From Bacillota bacterium (GTDB taxonomy: Bacteria; Bacillota; Clostridia; Acetivibrionales; JAMNXU01), in NCBI GenBank assembly GCA_023623175.1, contig JAMNXU010000030.1, positions 1 to 64,000 on the forward strand: a stretch of DNA of 64,000 nucleotides, written 5' to 3'. Positions 27,732 through 36,206 of the stretch are shown piece by piece. The notes under the pieces are model-generated. The model had not been told where the DNA came from, did no database searches, and worked only from the letters and a program-made list of their open reading frames with translations. The number at the start of each line of letters is the position of its first letter. Position 1 is the stretch's first letter. The position numbers and the translations under genes were made by a program.

Positions 27732-29417
27732 TTAACCTTCACCGCTTTCGTCTGCATAATAGTACTTGTCCCGGTCTCCATCCCCTATCCTGAACAGCGA
27801 AGCCAGAAATTCCACGTCCGATGTCGTCATCTCGTATTCGAGACACGACCGGATAAGTGCCGGGCTTGGGCCTTTCCTGTTAACACGGTACCTGCCGGAC
27901 TCCCTGTCATAAACGAACAGGTCATTTATCCTGAAACTCATGTCTTCGCTGTTGGCGATCACTTCAGATATTTTATATACATACCTGTGCCCCGTGGACC
28001 GGTCAAGTTTCAGTTGTATCACGATGTCAACGGCATCGGCCACGTCAAACTGTGCTTCGCGAAAATCAGTATAATGGCCGGTTTGCATCAGCAGCTGCCT
28101 CAGGTCATGAACCATTCTTTCAACTCCCGAGGAGTGGAATGTGAACAGGCTGCCGCGGGCCTGCCTCAGCATGGCCTTTATCATTTCGAAAGCCTCGTGA
28201 CAGTTGCGCACCTCGCCGTATATGATGATGTCCCTGTTGAGCCTGAAAAACAGTTCCGTAACGTCCGAAGGCCTGAAATCCTTGCCGTACTGTATCTCGA
28301 TCACGTTTTTCTCCGGATAGCTCGTTGAAATGCCCAGTTCGTGTACATTCTCGGCAAGTCCTATGCTGAGGTCGCTGTCCAGCTCCTTTATTATTATCTC
28401 GTCAGCCGCTGTTGTCTTTCCCGACCCCTGTTCGCCAATCACGGCTATATTGCGCCTTCCCTTGCCCGCAAGCAAACTGATGAGTTTCTGCAGCCGCTCT
28501 TCCATGAAATTTTTTCTCGCTTCCTGGTGATTCCTTGCGTAGTTGAAAAGCCGGACATTCACGGTGAAGTACCTTGAAAGCGGCGGCCTGACCGCCGTTA
28601 CACGCGAACCGTTTCTCAGCACTGCAAAAATCACCGGCTCCCCCGCGTTCATCTCATTCCTGGCGGTGCTGACCAACCGGTCCTCTATGACCCGGGCATA
28701 AATAGTTTCATTCCTGAATCTGAAAGCAGGATTGGGCACCCTGCGTTTTATTCCCCCGTATTGAATCCAGATGTAATCAAACCGGTTGCATGCCACTTCG
28801 TCCAGTTCACTGTCAAATATGAGTTCATCAAGAATGTTATATCCATACAGCTCCTGGTAAATAACCTGGGCGAGCTTCAGGAGCTTGGCATCGAAAGGAT
28901 CATCATGCCGGACTGAATACCTCGAAAAATATTTCTCAATTTCCCTGTCCACGGGCTTCTTTATGTTTCCGGGATCGCCGCCGGTATAAATGTTGGTAAA
29001 ATAATTTACATGGTATTGTCCAATTATGTCATCCACCGTTTCTTCATTGACGTATTGCTCCATTTCGCGCAGTATAAAATACACCCTGCTTTTCGTAAAT
29101 TCCCTCGCAGAAGCGCAGCCTTCGGTAGCGCTCAGCCTCAGATCCTGTTCCTTTTTTAGAAGTTTTTCAAATTCAGACCGCGCTTCCGGATCAGCAAGCC
29201 GTGGACTGCCATTGAAAAAAACGGCGAAGGGATCCTGCAAACGCCTTTTCATCGACTCATCCACAAGAACCATCAGCTTCTCAAGGCTTATGGCCCTGGT
29301 TTTTATGTCGATTTTTATGCTGGCTTTTATGTTGGTTTTCATGCTGGCTTTCATGTCAGTTTTCATATCAGCTTTCATACGCAGATCGGTTTTAAACTGG
29401 AGCCCGGTTGCCATCAC
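27732..29417 (-). CDS. tadA: Tad pilus assembly ATPase TadA/CpaF
   Basis: Hexameric secretion ATPase that powers pilin polymerisation, 561 residues from GTG 29417 (or 560 from ATG 29414; both lie behind GGGAGG). The N-terminal 50 residues carry seven tetrapeptide repeats (MKAD, MKTD, MKAS, MKTN and so on) before the conserved part. Walker A GEQGSGKTT is at about 330 and Walker B/His box follow (IIIYGEVRNCHEAFEMI, TFHSSGVERMVHDLRQLL). It overlaps the tadZ stop by a few bases. Confidence 0.92.
   Translation of the reverse strand: MMATGLQFKTDLRMKADMKTDMKASMKTNIKASIKIDIKTRAISLEKLMVLVDESMKRRLQDPFAVFFNGSPRLADPEARSEFEKLLKKEQDLRLSATEGCASAREFTKSRVYFILREMEQYVNEETVDDIIGQYHVNYFTNIYTGGDPGNIKKPVDREIEKYFSRYSVRHDDPFDAKLLKLAQVIYQELYGYNILDELIFDSELDEVACNRFDYIWIQYGGIKRRVPNPAFRFRNETIYARVIEDRLVSTARNEMNAGEPVIFAVLRNGSRVTAVRPPLSRYFTVNVRLFNYARNHQEARKNFMEERLQKLISLLAGKGRRNIAVIGEQGSGKTTAADEIIIKELDSDLSIGLAENVHELGISTSYPEKNVIEIQYGKDFRPSDVTELFFRLNRDIIIYGEVRNCHEAFEMIKAMLRQARGSLFTFHSSGVERMVHDLRQLLMQTGHYTDFREAQFDVADAVDIVIQLKLDRSTGHRYVYKISEVIANSEDMSFRINDLFVYDRESGRYRVNRKGPSPALIRSCLEYEMTTSDVEFLASLFRIGDGDRDKYYYADESGEG
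29298..29381 (-). repeat. seven 12-bp in-frame repeats at the start of tadA
   Basis: Seven 12-base units occur in exact register at 29298-29381, each coding a tetrapeptide of the form Met/Ile-Lys-x-x. Third-position and single-base drift separates the units. This is a coding counterpart of the spacer repeats and could vary in copy number. Confidence 0.85.
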
Positions 29418-30310
29418 CGTATGCCTCCCAGCAGCGCAACGGACGCTTTGCGGGATTTACCGGCGGCAACTTTGTGTCCCTTTTCCTCCAATTCCGCTTC
29501 CTCATATCCTTCAGCCACCAATCCTGTACCCGCCAAACCTGTTTCCTCCACTCCGGGTTCCTTCAGTCCGTCTGCTGCCAATCCCAGTTCAAAAGCCAGT
29601 TCCCGGGCTATACCGCCGAGCGCGCTGTTGAATTCCGTTTCGAGAAAAGCGTATGAATTCAGCGCTTTTTTTCGGTGCAATTCCGCGAGTCTTCCGCAAT
29701 AAGGCAATATGAACAGCCTGTCCACATCGTATACTTTTTCGGGTTCTTCCATAACCTGCGTCACATCTTCAACCCGGTTCAAGATCCAAAAAGCCTCGCG
29801 GCCGGTTTTAAAAAGCTTTCCCTCCAAAAGCGACGGGTCCTGGGGAAGCAGGTTGACCACACAATCGCTCTCTTCCAGCAGCAACCTTCCCAACAAATTC
29901 TCCGGCTCCGGTCCCGATGGCATGTCCACGATCACGAGGTCAAAAATGCTTTTAAACTCGTGCGCGAGGCTCCGGTAGGCGTCGGAATACCTGCTTATGA
30001 ACGCCGGTCCCGAGCGAAGGCTTCCGATGAAATAAACGTTATTGCGACGCGTGAGCATACCGTACAGATTGAGTCTCTCTCCCGCAGACACGGCGCCGAT
30101 ATTTACAATATCCTCCATTTCAACAAGCGGAGGCGTTGAGGAAAATATGCGCCTGAGTTCGCCGGATTTTCCTCCGGCACAGCAAAGAAGTATTCTGATT
30201 TTGTTATCGGTAAAATCGGACAATTTCAGAGCGAGTAAATATGCCAGCACCGTCTTTCCCGTCTTCCCCACGGAAGACCAGACTGATACCATTCGCCCCA
30301 TGGACTTCAA
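29414..30310 (-). CDS. tadZ: TadZ/CpaE-like ParA-family ATPase
   Basis: A MinD/ParA-type protein that places the Tad machine at its site in the cell, 298 residues. The P-loop SSVGKTGKT is at about 12-20. DLVIVDMPSGPEPENLLGR gives the Walker B region and CVVNLLPQDPSLLEG the later core. Residues 240-298 are a Gly/Glu-rich tail with imperfect repeats (GLKEPGVEETGLAGTGL), again repeat-derived and probably unstructured. The gene follows a 392-base spacer holding a ten-unit tandem array. Confidence 0.8.
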   Translation of the reverse strand: MKSMGRMVSVWSSVGKTGKTVLAYLLALKLSDFTDNKIRILLCCAGGKSGELRRIFSSTPPLVEMEDIVNIGAVSAGERLNLYGMLTRRNNVYFIGSLRSGPAFISRYSDAYRSLAHEFKSIFDLVIVDMPSGPEPENLLGRLLLEESDCVVNLLPQDPSLLEGKLFKTGREAFWILNRVEDVTQVMEEPEKVYDVDRLFILPYCGRLAELHRKKALNSYAFLETEFNSALGGIARELAFELGLAADGLKEPGVEETGLAGTGLVAEGYEEAELEEKGHKVAAGKSRKASVALLGGIR

Positions 30311-30443
30311 ATCACCTCCTGGTTGTAGTATTATTCAGACTTTCATATTATCCAAACTGTTTTATTGTTTTGATTGCCTTTTTATACAGGCTGTGTACTA
30401 AAAACTCATAACATGCAGGCATTGCAGTATAATGCTGAACTCC

Positions 30444-30681
30444 ATGTTATTGGGCAAGGATAGCATTATGTTATTTGGCTAAGGATAACTTCATTGTTTG
30501 GCCAAGAATAACTTCATGTTATTTGGCCAGGATAACACCATGTGTTTGGTTAAGGATAACGTCAAGTTATTAAGCAAAATTTAACATCATGTTGTTTGGC
30601 TAAAGATAACGTCACGTTGTTTGGCTAAGACAACACAATGTCGTTTGGCTAAAGATAACATCATGTTTTGGCTAAAGATGC
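30444..30681. repeat. ten-unit 23-25 bp tandem array between cpaB and tadZ
   Basis: About ten head-to-tail units begin at 30444, 30468, 30493, 30516, 30540, 30564, 30589, 30614, 30638 and 30663. The shared core is TTTGGCTAAAGATAAC, with one to six differences per unit. There are no spacers, so it is not a CRISPR. It lies in the leader of tadZ (start 30310) and ends 21 bases after the cpaB stop. The rest of the 30311-30702 gap (AT-rich) has no gene. Confidence 0.88.
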
Positions 30682-30702
30682 AAATTCGTGGCAAACATAA
30701 AC

Positions 30703-31368
30703 TTACCTGATAACGAAGTCCTCCGGAGCAGGCTTTTGGAGGATGCTGCAATAGGATTCGCAAAAAAGCCTGCCTCCGCCTGTCATGGCCGCATAAAGCC
30801 TGTTTCTCTGGTTGCTGTCCAGTACAAGCACAATATAGGCGTTCCTGCTGCCAACGGCTTTTTCAATGGAAATCCCGTTTTCATCGAGAATTTCATGGAC
30901 CTTTACCCTGGACAGAACTGTTACCGGCAGGCCGCCGGAATTTTCACTCCAGCGCTTTATGTCAATGAAACTGCCTTTCTCCAGCACAAAGGAAACATTG
31001 TTGTTTTTCTGCAGCTCCAATACTATCTTTTTTTCATCATCTTTGTACCAGTCCGCTTCCGGCAACAGCTCGCTGCTTCGCAGGTATTCGCCCGCAGGGA
31101 TGAAATTTGCGGCCTTCTTGCCTGTGGCGTCATCCATATGCCCAATCATAAGCGGAGTAACCGACGATGCCTTGATCTCCCTGTATTTAAGCATGTAGGC
31201 TTCAATCACCATGCCTTCGCGGATGTCGACGGCCGCCGTGAGGACCCTTACCGTTTTTCGCGTGTCAATGTCATACCTGCCCGTGACATACAAATAGGCC
31301 GCGGATAAAATTATCAGAAACACTCCGGTGCAAATCAGCACGGTTTTAATAACAATACGCCTTTTCAA
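30703..31368 (-). CDS. cpaB: CpaB/RcpC-like SAF-domain pilus assembly protein
   Basis: A 221-residue protein with an N-terminal membrane anchor (KTVLICTGVFLIILSAAYLYV, 8-28) and a SAF (antifreeze-like) domain. Its VRVLTAAVDIREGMVIEAYMLK and FIPAGEYLRSSEL elements are the usual signature. CpaB/RcpC is thought to act at the outer face of the Tad machine. In the transcription order kinase-cpaB-tadZ-tadA-tadB-tadC it is flanked by tandem-repeat arrays on both sides, so it may be expressed apart from the rest. Confidence 0.8.
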   Translation of the reverse strand: MKRRIVIKTVLICTGVFLIILSAAYLYVTGRYDIDTRKTVRVLTAAVDIREGMVIEAYMLKYREIKASSVTPLMIGHMDDATGKKAANFIPAGEYLRSSELLPEADWYKDDEKKIVLELQKNNNVSFVLEKGSFIDIKRWSENSGGLPVTVLSRVKVHEILDENGISIEKAVGSRNAYIVLVLDSNQRNRLYAAMTGGGRLFCESYCSILQKPAPEDFVIR

Positions 31369-31427
31369 ATCAGCCCCCGCCCCTGGTTTTTCGGATTCTG
31401 GTTTATTTGGTCTTAGGTTAATTTATT

Positions 31428-31660
31428 GAATTTTTTATCTATTGCGACTGGAATTTTATCTTTTGTGACTGGAATTCTTATCTTTTGAAATATAGAATTT
31501 TTATCCTTTGAAATATTGAATTCTTGTCTTTTGAAATATGGAATTCTCATCTTTTGAAATATTGAATTCCTGTCTTTTGAAATATAGAACTCTTATCTTG
31601 CGCGAATTGAATTTTTGTCTTCTACTTTTACAACCTAGAATTTTATCTCTTGCGATATTG
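31428..31660. repeat. ten-unit 23 bp tandem array between the kinase and cpaB
   Basis: Units begin at 31428, 31451, 31472, 31495, 31518, 31541, 31564, 31587, 31609 and 31638. The core is GAATTCTTATCTTTTGAAAT. The five central units are closest and the edges are more decayed. The final unit overlaps the last codons and stop of the kinase gene (stop at 31643-31645). It is in the cpaB leader. No spacers are present, so it is not a CRISPR. Confidence 0.9.
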
Positions 31661-33334
31661 GTTAATAAATAATTGTTTTTTCAGCCATTCTGCTATCCTC
31701 GCCCTGAAGCCCGGCCTAGGGAATATGCCGAAACAGGACAGGATTTCGCGGTACTCGTCAGGATACTTGTGAACGAGGGATTTTGCAAAAACGGTGCCGG
31801 AATTTCTGCAAATTTCCCTATCCCTGCTGTAACTTACGCAGCCGATGCAGCAGTCCTGCCCGAAAAAATTTTTAAAAAAACCGGCGGAAAGATTAATATC
31901 TTTTTTATACTCATAGGCCACAAACTTTATTTTCTCAGGCTGCAACCCGCAAACAGCCTTCAGAAGCCTTATTTCCCCGGACCATTCCAGCAAAGTGTTG
32001 AGGTCTGCGGTATCTGCAATGATTACAAAGTCCGACTTTCGAAAAAGGAATATATCACGCGCGGTGCACAGGCATCGGCGCAAAGCAGCAACCGTAATGT
32101 CAAAATGCCTGTATGCATAATTAATGGCCGATTCCGCCAGTTGTCTTTGCATCTCTGCCTGGAATTTATCAGAAGGCAGGCACAAAAGGTATAAATCCTT
32201 TTCCACTTCCGTCAGAGTTTCAAAAAATCCGGCATCGTCAAATCCCAATTCCGTTATGTCGTAAAATTTCCCCTTAAGATCCGCATTGCTCAATCCCAGT
32301 CTCGGCACCACCGCATGCCTGTGTTCGTCGGGAGTTATGATCAGCACCCTGAGCCCGGCCAGTTTATTTGCCATATAGGCCAGCTCGCAGGCGAACTCCG
32401 GATTGTCCCACACGGATAAAACAAGCCTTCTGAAACTCACGACCTTCCGCCGGGAAGAATCAGGTTCCTCAACCGCCCCCTGCCTGGCATCGGGCTCCAG
32501 GAGCTTTTTCAAATCCTCCCTGAGTTCTTCGACGCTTTGATATCTTTCTGACGGCTGAAGGCGCGTGCATCGCAATATAACGGCTTCGAATCCGGGCGAA
32601 AGCCCTGTTTCAATATATCCAACCCTTATACCGAATAAATCTGCGCTGCCTTCATCCATTCCGCCAAAATTTGCAGCTTCAAAATTGGTAACCTCGGGCC
32701 TTTTCCCTGTTACCAGCTGGTAAAGCGTAATTCCCAGGCCGTAAATATCCGTGGCAGGATCCGTTTGTCCGCTCCCGTACTGCTCGGGAGCAGCATATCC
32801 CCTGGTGCCGAGATACACCGTATCGCAGTCAGCCAGATCCTTGTATTCGCGGGCTGCGCTGAAATCCACCAGTTTAATCCTGTTGTCCTTCGACAATAAA
32901 ATATTTGAGGGTTTCAAATCCCTGTAGATGATAGGGTTCGGTTTTGCCGAGTGAAGATATGCCAGAACATCGCACAGCTGAAGAGCCCAATCCAGCACCT
33001 GGCGTTCCGGGAACCTTCCCGCCGCCTCCAGTTCCCTGTCAAGGGGCGTTCCGGCGACATAGTCCCGGATAATATAAATATTCTCATCATCCTCGACAAC
33101 GTCATAAATTCTCGGAATCGCAGGATGATCCAACTTTTTTAGAATTTCAACCTCTGCATAAACATCGTGGGCGGCAGCCCTGGCCTTGCTCTTTTCCTTT
33201 ATTGCCCACAGAGTGCCCAGCTTGCAGTTTTCAGCCAGATACACTCCGCCCGTGCTTCCTTTTCCGATTATTCCTATTATCCTGTATTTTTCGTCAAAAA
33301 GCGCCTTGCGACCGATTAAATTCTCCAGGCTCAT
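31643..33334 (-). CDS. Ser/Thr protein kinase with C-terminal TadZ/ParA-like domain
   Basis: A 563-residue protein. Residues 15-280 are a Hanks-type kinase: Gly-rich loop GKGSTGGV (24-31), Lys46 in AIKEK, catalytic loop YRDLKPSN (137-144, Tyr in place of the usual His), DFS instead of DFG at 157-159, and AAPEQYG (181-187). Residues about 296-563 read like a ParA/MinD fold without a working P-loop: RLVLSVWDNPEFACELAYMA aligns in order with the P-loop strand and helix, then LRVLIITPD, DLYLLCLPSD, and SDFVIIADTADLNTLL. There is no membrane helix. It lies at the head of the Tad locus, so a role in signalling to pilus placement is inferred. Confidence 0.8.
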   Translation of the reverse strand: MSLENLIGRKALFDEKYRIIGIIGKGSTGGVYLAENCKLGTLWAIKEKSKARAAAHDVYAEVEILKKLDHPAIPRIYDVVEDDENIYIIRDYVAGTPLDRELEAAGRFPERQVLDWALQLCDVLAYLHSAKPNPIIYRDLKPSNILLSKDNRIKLVDFSAAREYKDLADCDTVYLGTRGYAAPEQYGSGQTDPATDIYGLGITLYQLVTGKRPEVTNFEAANFGGMDEGSADLFGIRVGYIETGLSPGFEAVILRCTRLQPSERYQSVEELREDLKKLLEPDARQGAVEEPDSSRRKVVSFRRLVLSVWDNPEFACELAYMANKLAGLRVLIITPDEHRHAVVPRLGLSNADLKGKFYDITELGFDDAGFFETLTEVEKDLYLLCLPSDKFQAEMQRQLAESAINYAYRHFDITVAALRRCLCTARDIFLFRKSDFVIIADTADLNTLLEWSGEIRLLKAVCGLQPEKIKFVAYEYKKDINLSAGFFKNFFGQDCCIGCVSYSRDREICRNSGTVFAKSLVHKYPDEYREILSCFGIFPRPGFRARIAEWLKKQLFINQYRKR

Positions 33335-33386
33335 TACGAATTAAATTCCATTTCTTTTATAAATTCCTTAATATGTTTGCTATACC

Positions 33387-33415
33387 ATTATATAACATCT
33401 ATTTCCAAAAAGCAA
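33387..33415 (-). promoter_or_regulatory. candidate sigma-A promoter of the kinase/Tad locus
   Basis: On the minus strand TTGCTT (33410-33415), a 17-base spacer and TATAAT (33387-33392) lie about 50 bases before the kinase start. Confidence 0.5.
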
Positions 33416-34330
33416 CACTATTTTACCAAAAATTTAATAAATATTTTTTTGGCAGATTTTGATTCTATGCGTGAAATTTCTTATATTTACTGAGAAGACT
33501 TTACTTTGTCAAATGGAGAAAATATAATAAAAATGTGAGAATTTTCCCGGCAACTCTGTAAAACCATTTTTTACAGCATACCAAACCATCCGGCAAAGCA
33601 CATATCATGATATCGGCCTGAAATCACAACCTGAAACACATGCTTGACAGAAACACAAGCTTGATATAAGAAACACAAACCCGATACAGGAAACACGACC
33701 AGGAAATGCGAAATCAAATACGAGAAGTACTGCTCGATAATAATACAGGGAATTACCAGGTAACCACCCGGCCTTTATAAAAGCCAAAACCGAAACACCG
33801 GTGAATGCCGAAATAAGTCGCACAAAACTTAAATTTGGACAAAAACAAGTTAAGATAATGACAAAATCGATATAAAGTCAAAACTCTGATATATCCGAAA
33901 CATTATGTAGACAAATATCTACATACAACCATAATTGCGTACAGGATCAGCCAATATAAATCAATTGAAAATCAATATAAATCAAAGTAAACTAAAGTAA
34001 ACTATTATAAATCAAAATAAACCAATATAAGCCAAAATAGACCAGATAACAATAAATAAGCCGAGATTAACCGAAATAAGGAAACGGCTTGCAACACGAT
34101 ATAAGGCTTGCAACACGATATAATCAAAACCGTAACGGGATACAGCCAACACCGGATAAAGAAAAACTGGATACAGTCAACACCGGATACAGCCAAATCT
34201 GCAACAGGGTACAGCCAAAACCAGGTACAAAAAGGCGGCTTAAATACTTCCAGGCCAAAACAAGCAAAAACAAGCCACCACAAACCAGTACAAGCGAATC
34301 AACTCAAATCAGTGGCCTTTTTGCACCTAT
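33416..34330. other. one-kilobase repeat-rich spacer
   Basis: There is no convincing gene. From 33600 to 34320 the DNA is a patchwork of decayed tandem repeats: GAAACACAAGCTTGATA-type near 33620-33700, ATAAATCAAAATAAACC-type at 33950-34060, a near-exact pair GCTTGCAACACGATATAA at 34087-34123, and GGATACAGCCAA-type at 34135-34230. Short ORFs across it translate these repeats and were rejected. The 33416-33590 part is plain AT-rich DNA. Confidence 0.55.
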
Positions 34331-34344
34331 GAGGAGGTTGTGAG

Positions 34345-35331
34345 TTGAAAATCACAGGGGTCACCTATGTCACAAGAAGAAAAACTCCCAAAAAAGTAAT
34401 AATCTCATTGCTTGCACTGTTTCTGGTTATATGCCTGGCCCTACTGTCCGGTTACAACACCTGGGCAGTCCTGGTGCCGGAAAATTCTGCCTCAAACAGG
34501 ATCCGGCCGGACAAGGACATGAACTATGAGCAACTCGATTTTAAATCGCTCGACGGGGTATACACCTTAAACGGCATTCTTTTCAAGAGCGAAATCCCCG
34601 TCGTCAATTCCGGGAATTCCTCCTCAGGCAGCAGCAAAACCAGGACATCGGATAAAACGATAATAATGGTTCACGACTATGAAAGAAACAAGTACCAGTT
34701 TTCATCGGACACTTTAGAGTTGGTAAAAAAGCTGAATGAGAAAGGCTTTAACGTGCTTATATTTGACACACGCGCCAGCGGCGAATCAGACGGCAACATG
34801 GTAACGCTGGGAATAAAGGAAAAATACGACGTGCTGGGTGCCGTGAAACAGGCACGCGATCGGGGAGCTAAAAACATTTATATTCTGGGATTCGGTTCGG
34901 GAGCGGCCTCAGCCATTATAGCATCGGGAGAAAAGGTACGCGAGGCCGGCTACATTGATGCAATAATTGCTGACAGCCCGTACGCGGAAATTGGCAAATA
35001 CCTTGATAAAATTCTTCCTGAAAGGATTATCTTCCCGCATTTTCCCGTGTCCAACCTGACGGGGTTGTTCATAAAAATAGTAACGGGTTCGTTAAATTCC
35101 GTCAGCCCGACGGATTCCCTGCTATCAATGAAACCAAAGCCCGTGCTTTTCATACACGGTGAAAAAGACAAAAGTCCCGACACAAAAAGCCTGTTTGACA
35201 CCTATTCCAACATAAACCCTGATTATGCCCACTACTGGAAAGCCCGCGGCAGTTCCGCGCTAAACAACTATACCACCGCCCCGTCAACTTATGTAAACAA
35301 AATAGTGAGCTTTCTTAACTCTGTAGATTAA
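34345..35331 (+). CDS. membrane-anchored alpha/beta-hydrolase-fold protein, probably inactive
   Basis: A 328-residue protein. TTG is the start, seven bases after GAGGAGG. A signal-anchor helix is at about 17-35, then a Ser/Gly-rich linker (88-102) and an alpha/beta-hydrolase fold (S33/BAAT-like: TIIMVHDYERNKYQ, NVLIFDTRASGESDG, NIYILGFGSGAASA, PVLFIHGEKDKSPD). At the nucleophile elbow the usual Gly-x-Ser-x-Gly reads GFGSG, with Gly184 at the Ser position. Near the C-terminus the expected catalytic His is not seen (ARGSSALNNYTT). The acid in HGEKD is kept. This suggests a non-catalytic or altered enzyme. It is a monocistronic gene ending at a bidirectional terminator. Confidence 0.75.
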   Translation: MKITGVTYVTRRKTPKKVIISLLALFLVICLALLSGYNTWAVLVPENSASNRIRPDKDMNYEQLDFKSLDGVYTLNGILFKSEIPVVNSGNSSSGSSKTRTSDKTIIMVHDYERNKYQFSSDTLELVKKLNEKGFNVLIFDTRASGESDGNMVTLGIKEKYDVLGAVKQARDRGAKNIYILGFGSGAASAIIASGEKVREAGYIDAIIADSPYAEIGKYLDKILPERIIFPHFPVSNLTGLFIKIVTGSLNSVSPTDSLLSMKPKPVLFIHGEKDKSPDTKSLFDTYSNINPDYAHYWKARGSSALNNYTTAPSTYVNKIVSFLNSVD

Positions 35332-35357
35332 ATCATGTTTTTTCAACAAATCTAGAA

Positions 35358-35480
35358 TACTAATATAAGGGTATGAGATATAAAAATAAAAAATATGAGA
35401 TAAGAGATAGAATAATAAAAGATAGAAGAACAAAGATAAGAGATAGAAAGATAAGAGCACAGAAAAATGATACTATGAAA
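35358..35480. repeat. decayed AGATAAGAGATAGAA repeats
   Basis: Variants of ATGAGATA, AGATAAGAGATAGAA and AAAGATAGAAG recur from 35368 to 35460 just after the hydrolase stop. They are purine-rich and too diverged to count units reliably. Confidence 0.45.
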
Positions 35481-35518
35481 AATAGAATCTTGAAAAAATA
35501 AGCTCAAACAATAAAAAC

Positions 35519-35569
35519 AGCCCTCGCATGAGATCCCTTTAATTTTAAGATTTTCGTGCGTGGGCTTTT
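35519..35569. terminator. bidirectional terminator between hydrolase and flagellar genes
   Basis: AGCCC-T-CGCA (35519-35528) pairs with TGCG-T-GGGCT (35557-35566) around a long AT loop. CTTTTAAT follows on plus and TGTTTTTATTG on minus. It separates two convergent transcripts. Confidence 0.7.
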
Positions 35570-35666
35570 AATCTGTTTTAATCTGCTTTTTAATAATCTA
35601 ATCAGCTTCTTATAATTTTATAATCAGTCTGTCTAATTTTAAGTCTGTCTTAATCAGTCCTTTATA

Positions 35667-35728
35667 CATGTCCTGTTCAAAATTCTAACATGACCTGTTG
35701 AAATTCTAACATGGCTGTTCAAAATTCA
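35667..35728. repeat. three-unit tandem repeat overlapping the fliT-like stop
   Basis: Units at 35667-35688, 35689-35709 and 35710-35727 share CCTGTTCAAAATTCTAA. The last reaches into the stop codon of the flagellar chaperone gene (35726-35728). The T-rich 35580-35660 stretch shows weaker AATCAGTCTGTC repetition. Confidence 0.65.
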
Positions 35729-36202
35729 ATCTTTCCTGTCAATAAAATACGATTTAGTGATAGAAGGCGTTTGTTTATAGGCATCGGTCATTTTCCTGCC
35801 CTGGTTGAACCGCCGCAGATCATCCTTTATACGTTCCATTAGTTCCTTTGCCTTTTTGCTGTTGCTTTCCTCATAGCTGTGAATCTCACTTATCAAATCC
35901 GTAACGGCTTTTATTTTTTCCCTGAGTTCGCCAAACCCGGATGCTTCCGCCTGGCCAAGGTTCACGAAATCATACTCGCCTTTCAGCTGCGTGAACAAAG
36001 TGCCGAATTCCTCGTCCAAATGATTGATCTTATCAATCAGTGCCTGCTTGTCAGCTATTATTTTCTCAAGCTGATCCAGGGCATCCGGCTTGAATGATTC
36101 TGCCTGCTGTTTTGTAAGCTCAAGAATTCCGGCAAGAAGGCTCAGCTTGTTTTCAAGAATTTCAGTCATCCGGGATAACAGCATCTGCCTGGAATTTTTC
36201 AT
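35726..36202 (-). CDS. FliT/FlgN-like flagellar export chaperone
   Basis: A 158-residue, almost entirely helical protein (long Lys/Glu/Leu heptads, 1-110) directly after fliS. In Bacillus this slot holds FliT, the chaperone of the filament cap FliD; the sequence itself is closest in style to the FlgN family of chaperones. It is last in the flagellar block, four bases after the fliS stop. Confidence 0.7.
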   Translation of the reverse strand: MKNSRQMLLSRMTEILENKLSLLAGILELTKQQAESFKPDALDQLEKIIADKQALIDKINHLDEEFGTLFTQLKGEYDFVNLGQAEASGFGELREKIKAVTDLISEIHSYEESNSKKAKELMERIKDDLRRFNQGRKMTDAYKQTPSITKSYFIDRKD

Positions 36203-36206
36203 ATTA

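Noticed and set aside
30444-31660. CRISPR-like arrays
   Set aside because: Units are head to tail with no unique spacers, they vary from unit to unit, and no cas gene is near.
34089-34343. 84-codon plus-strand ORF before the hydrolase
   Set aside because: It only translates decayed tandem repeats (GGATACAGCCAA type) and ends at the hydrolase start.
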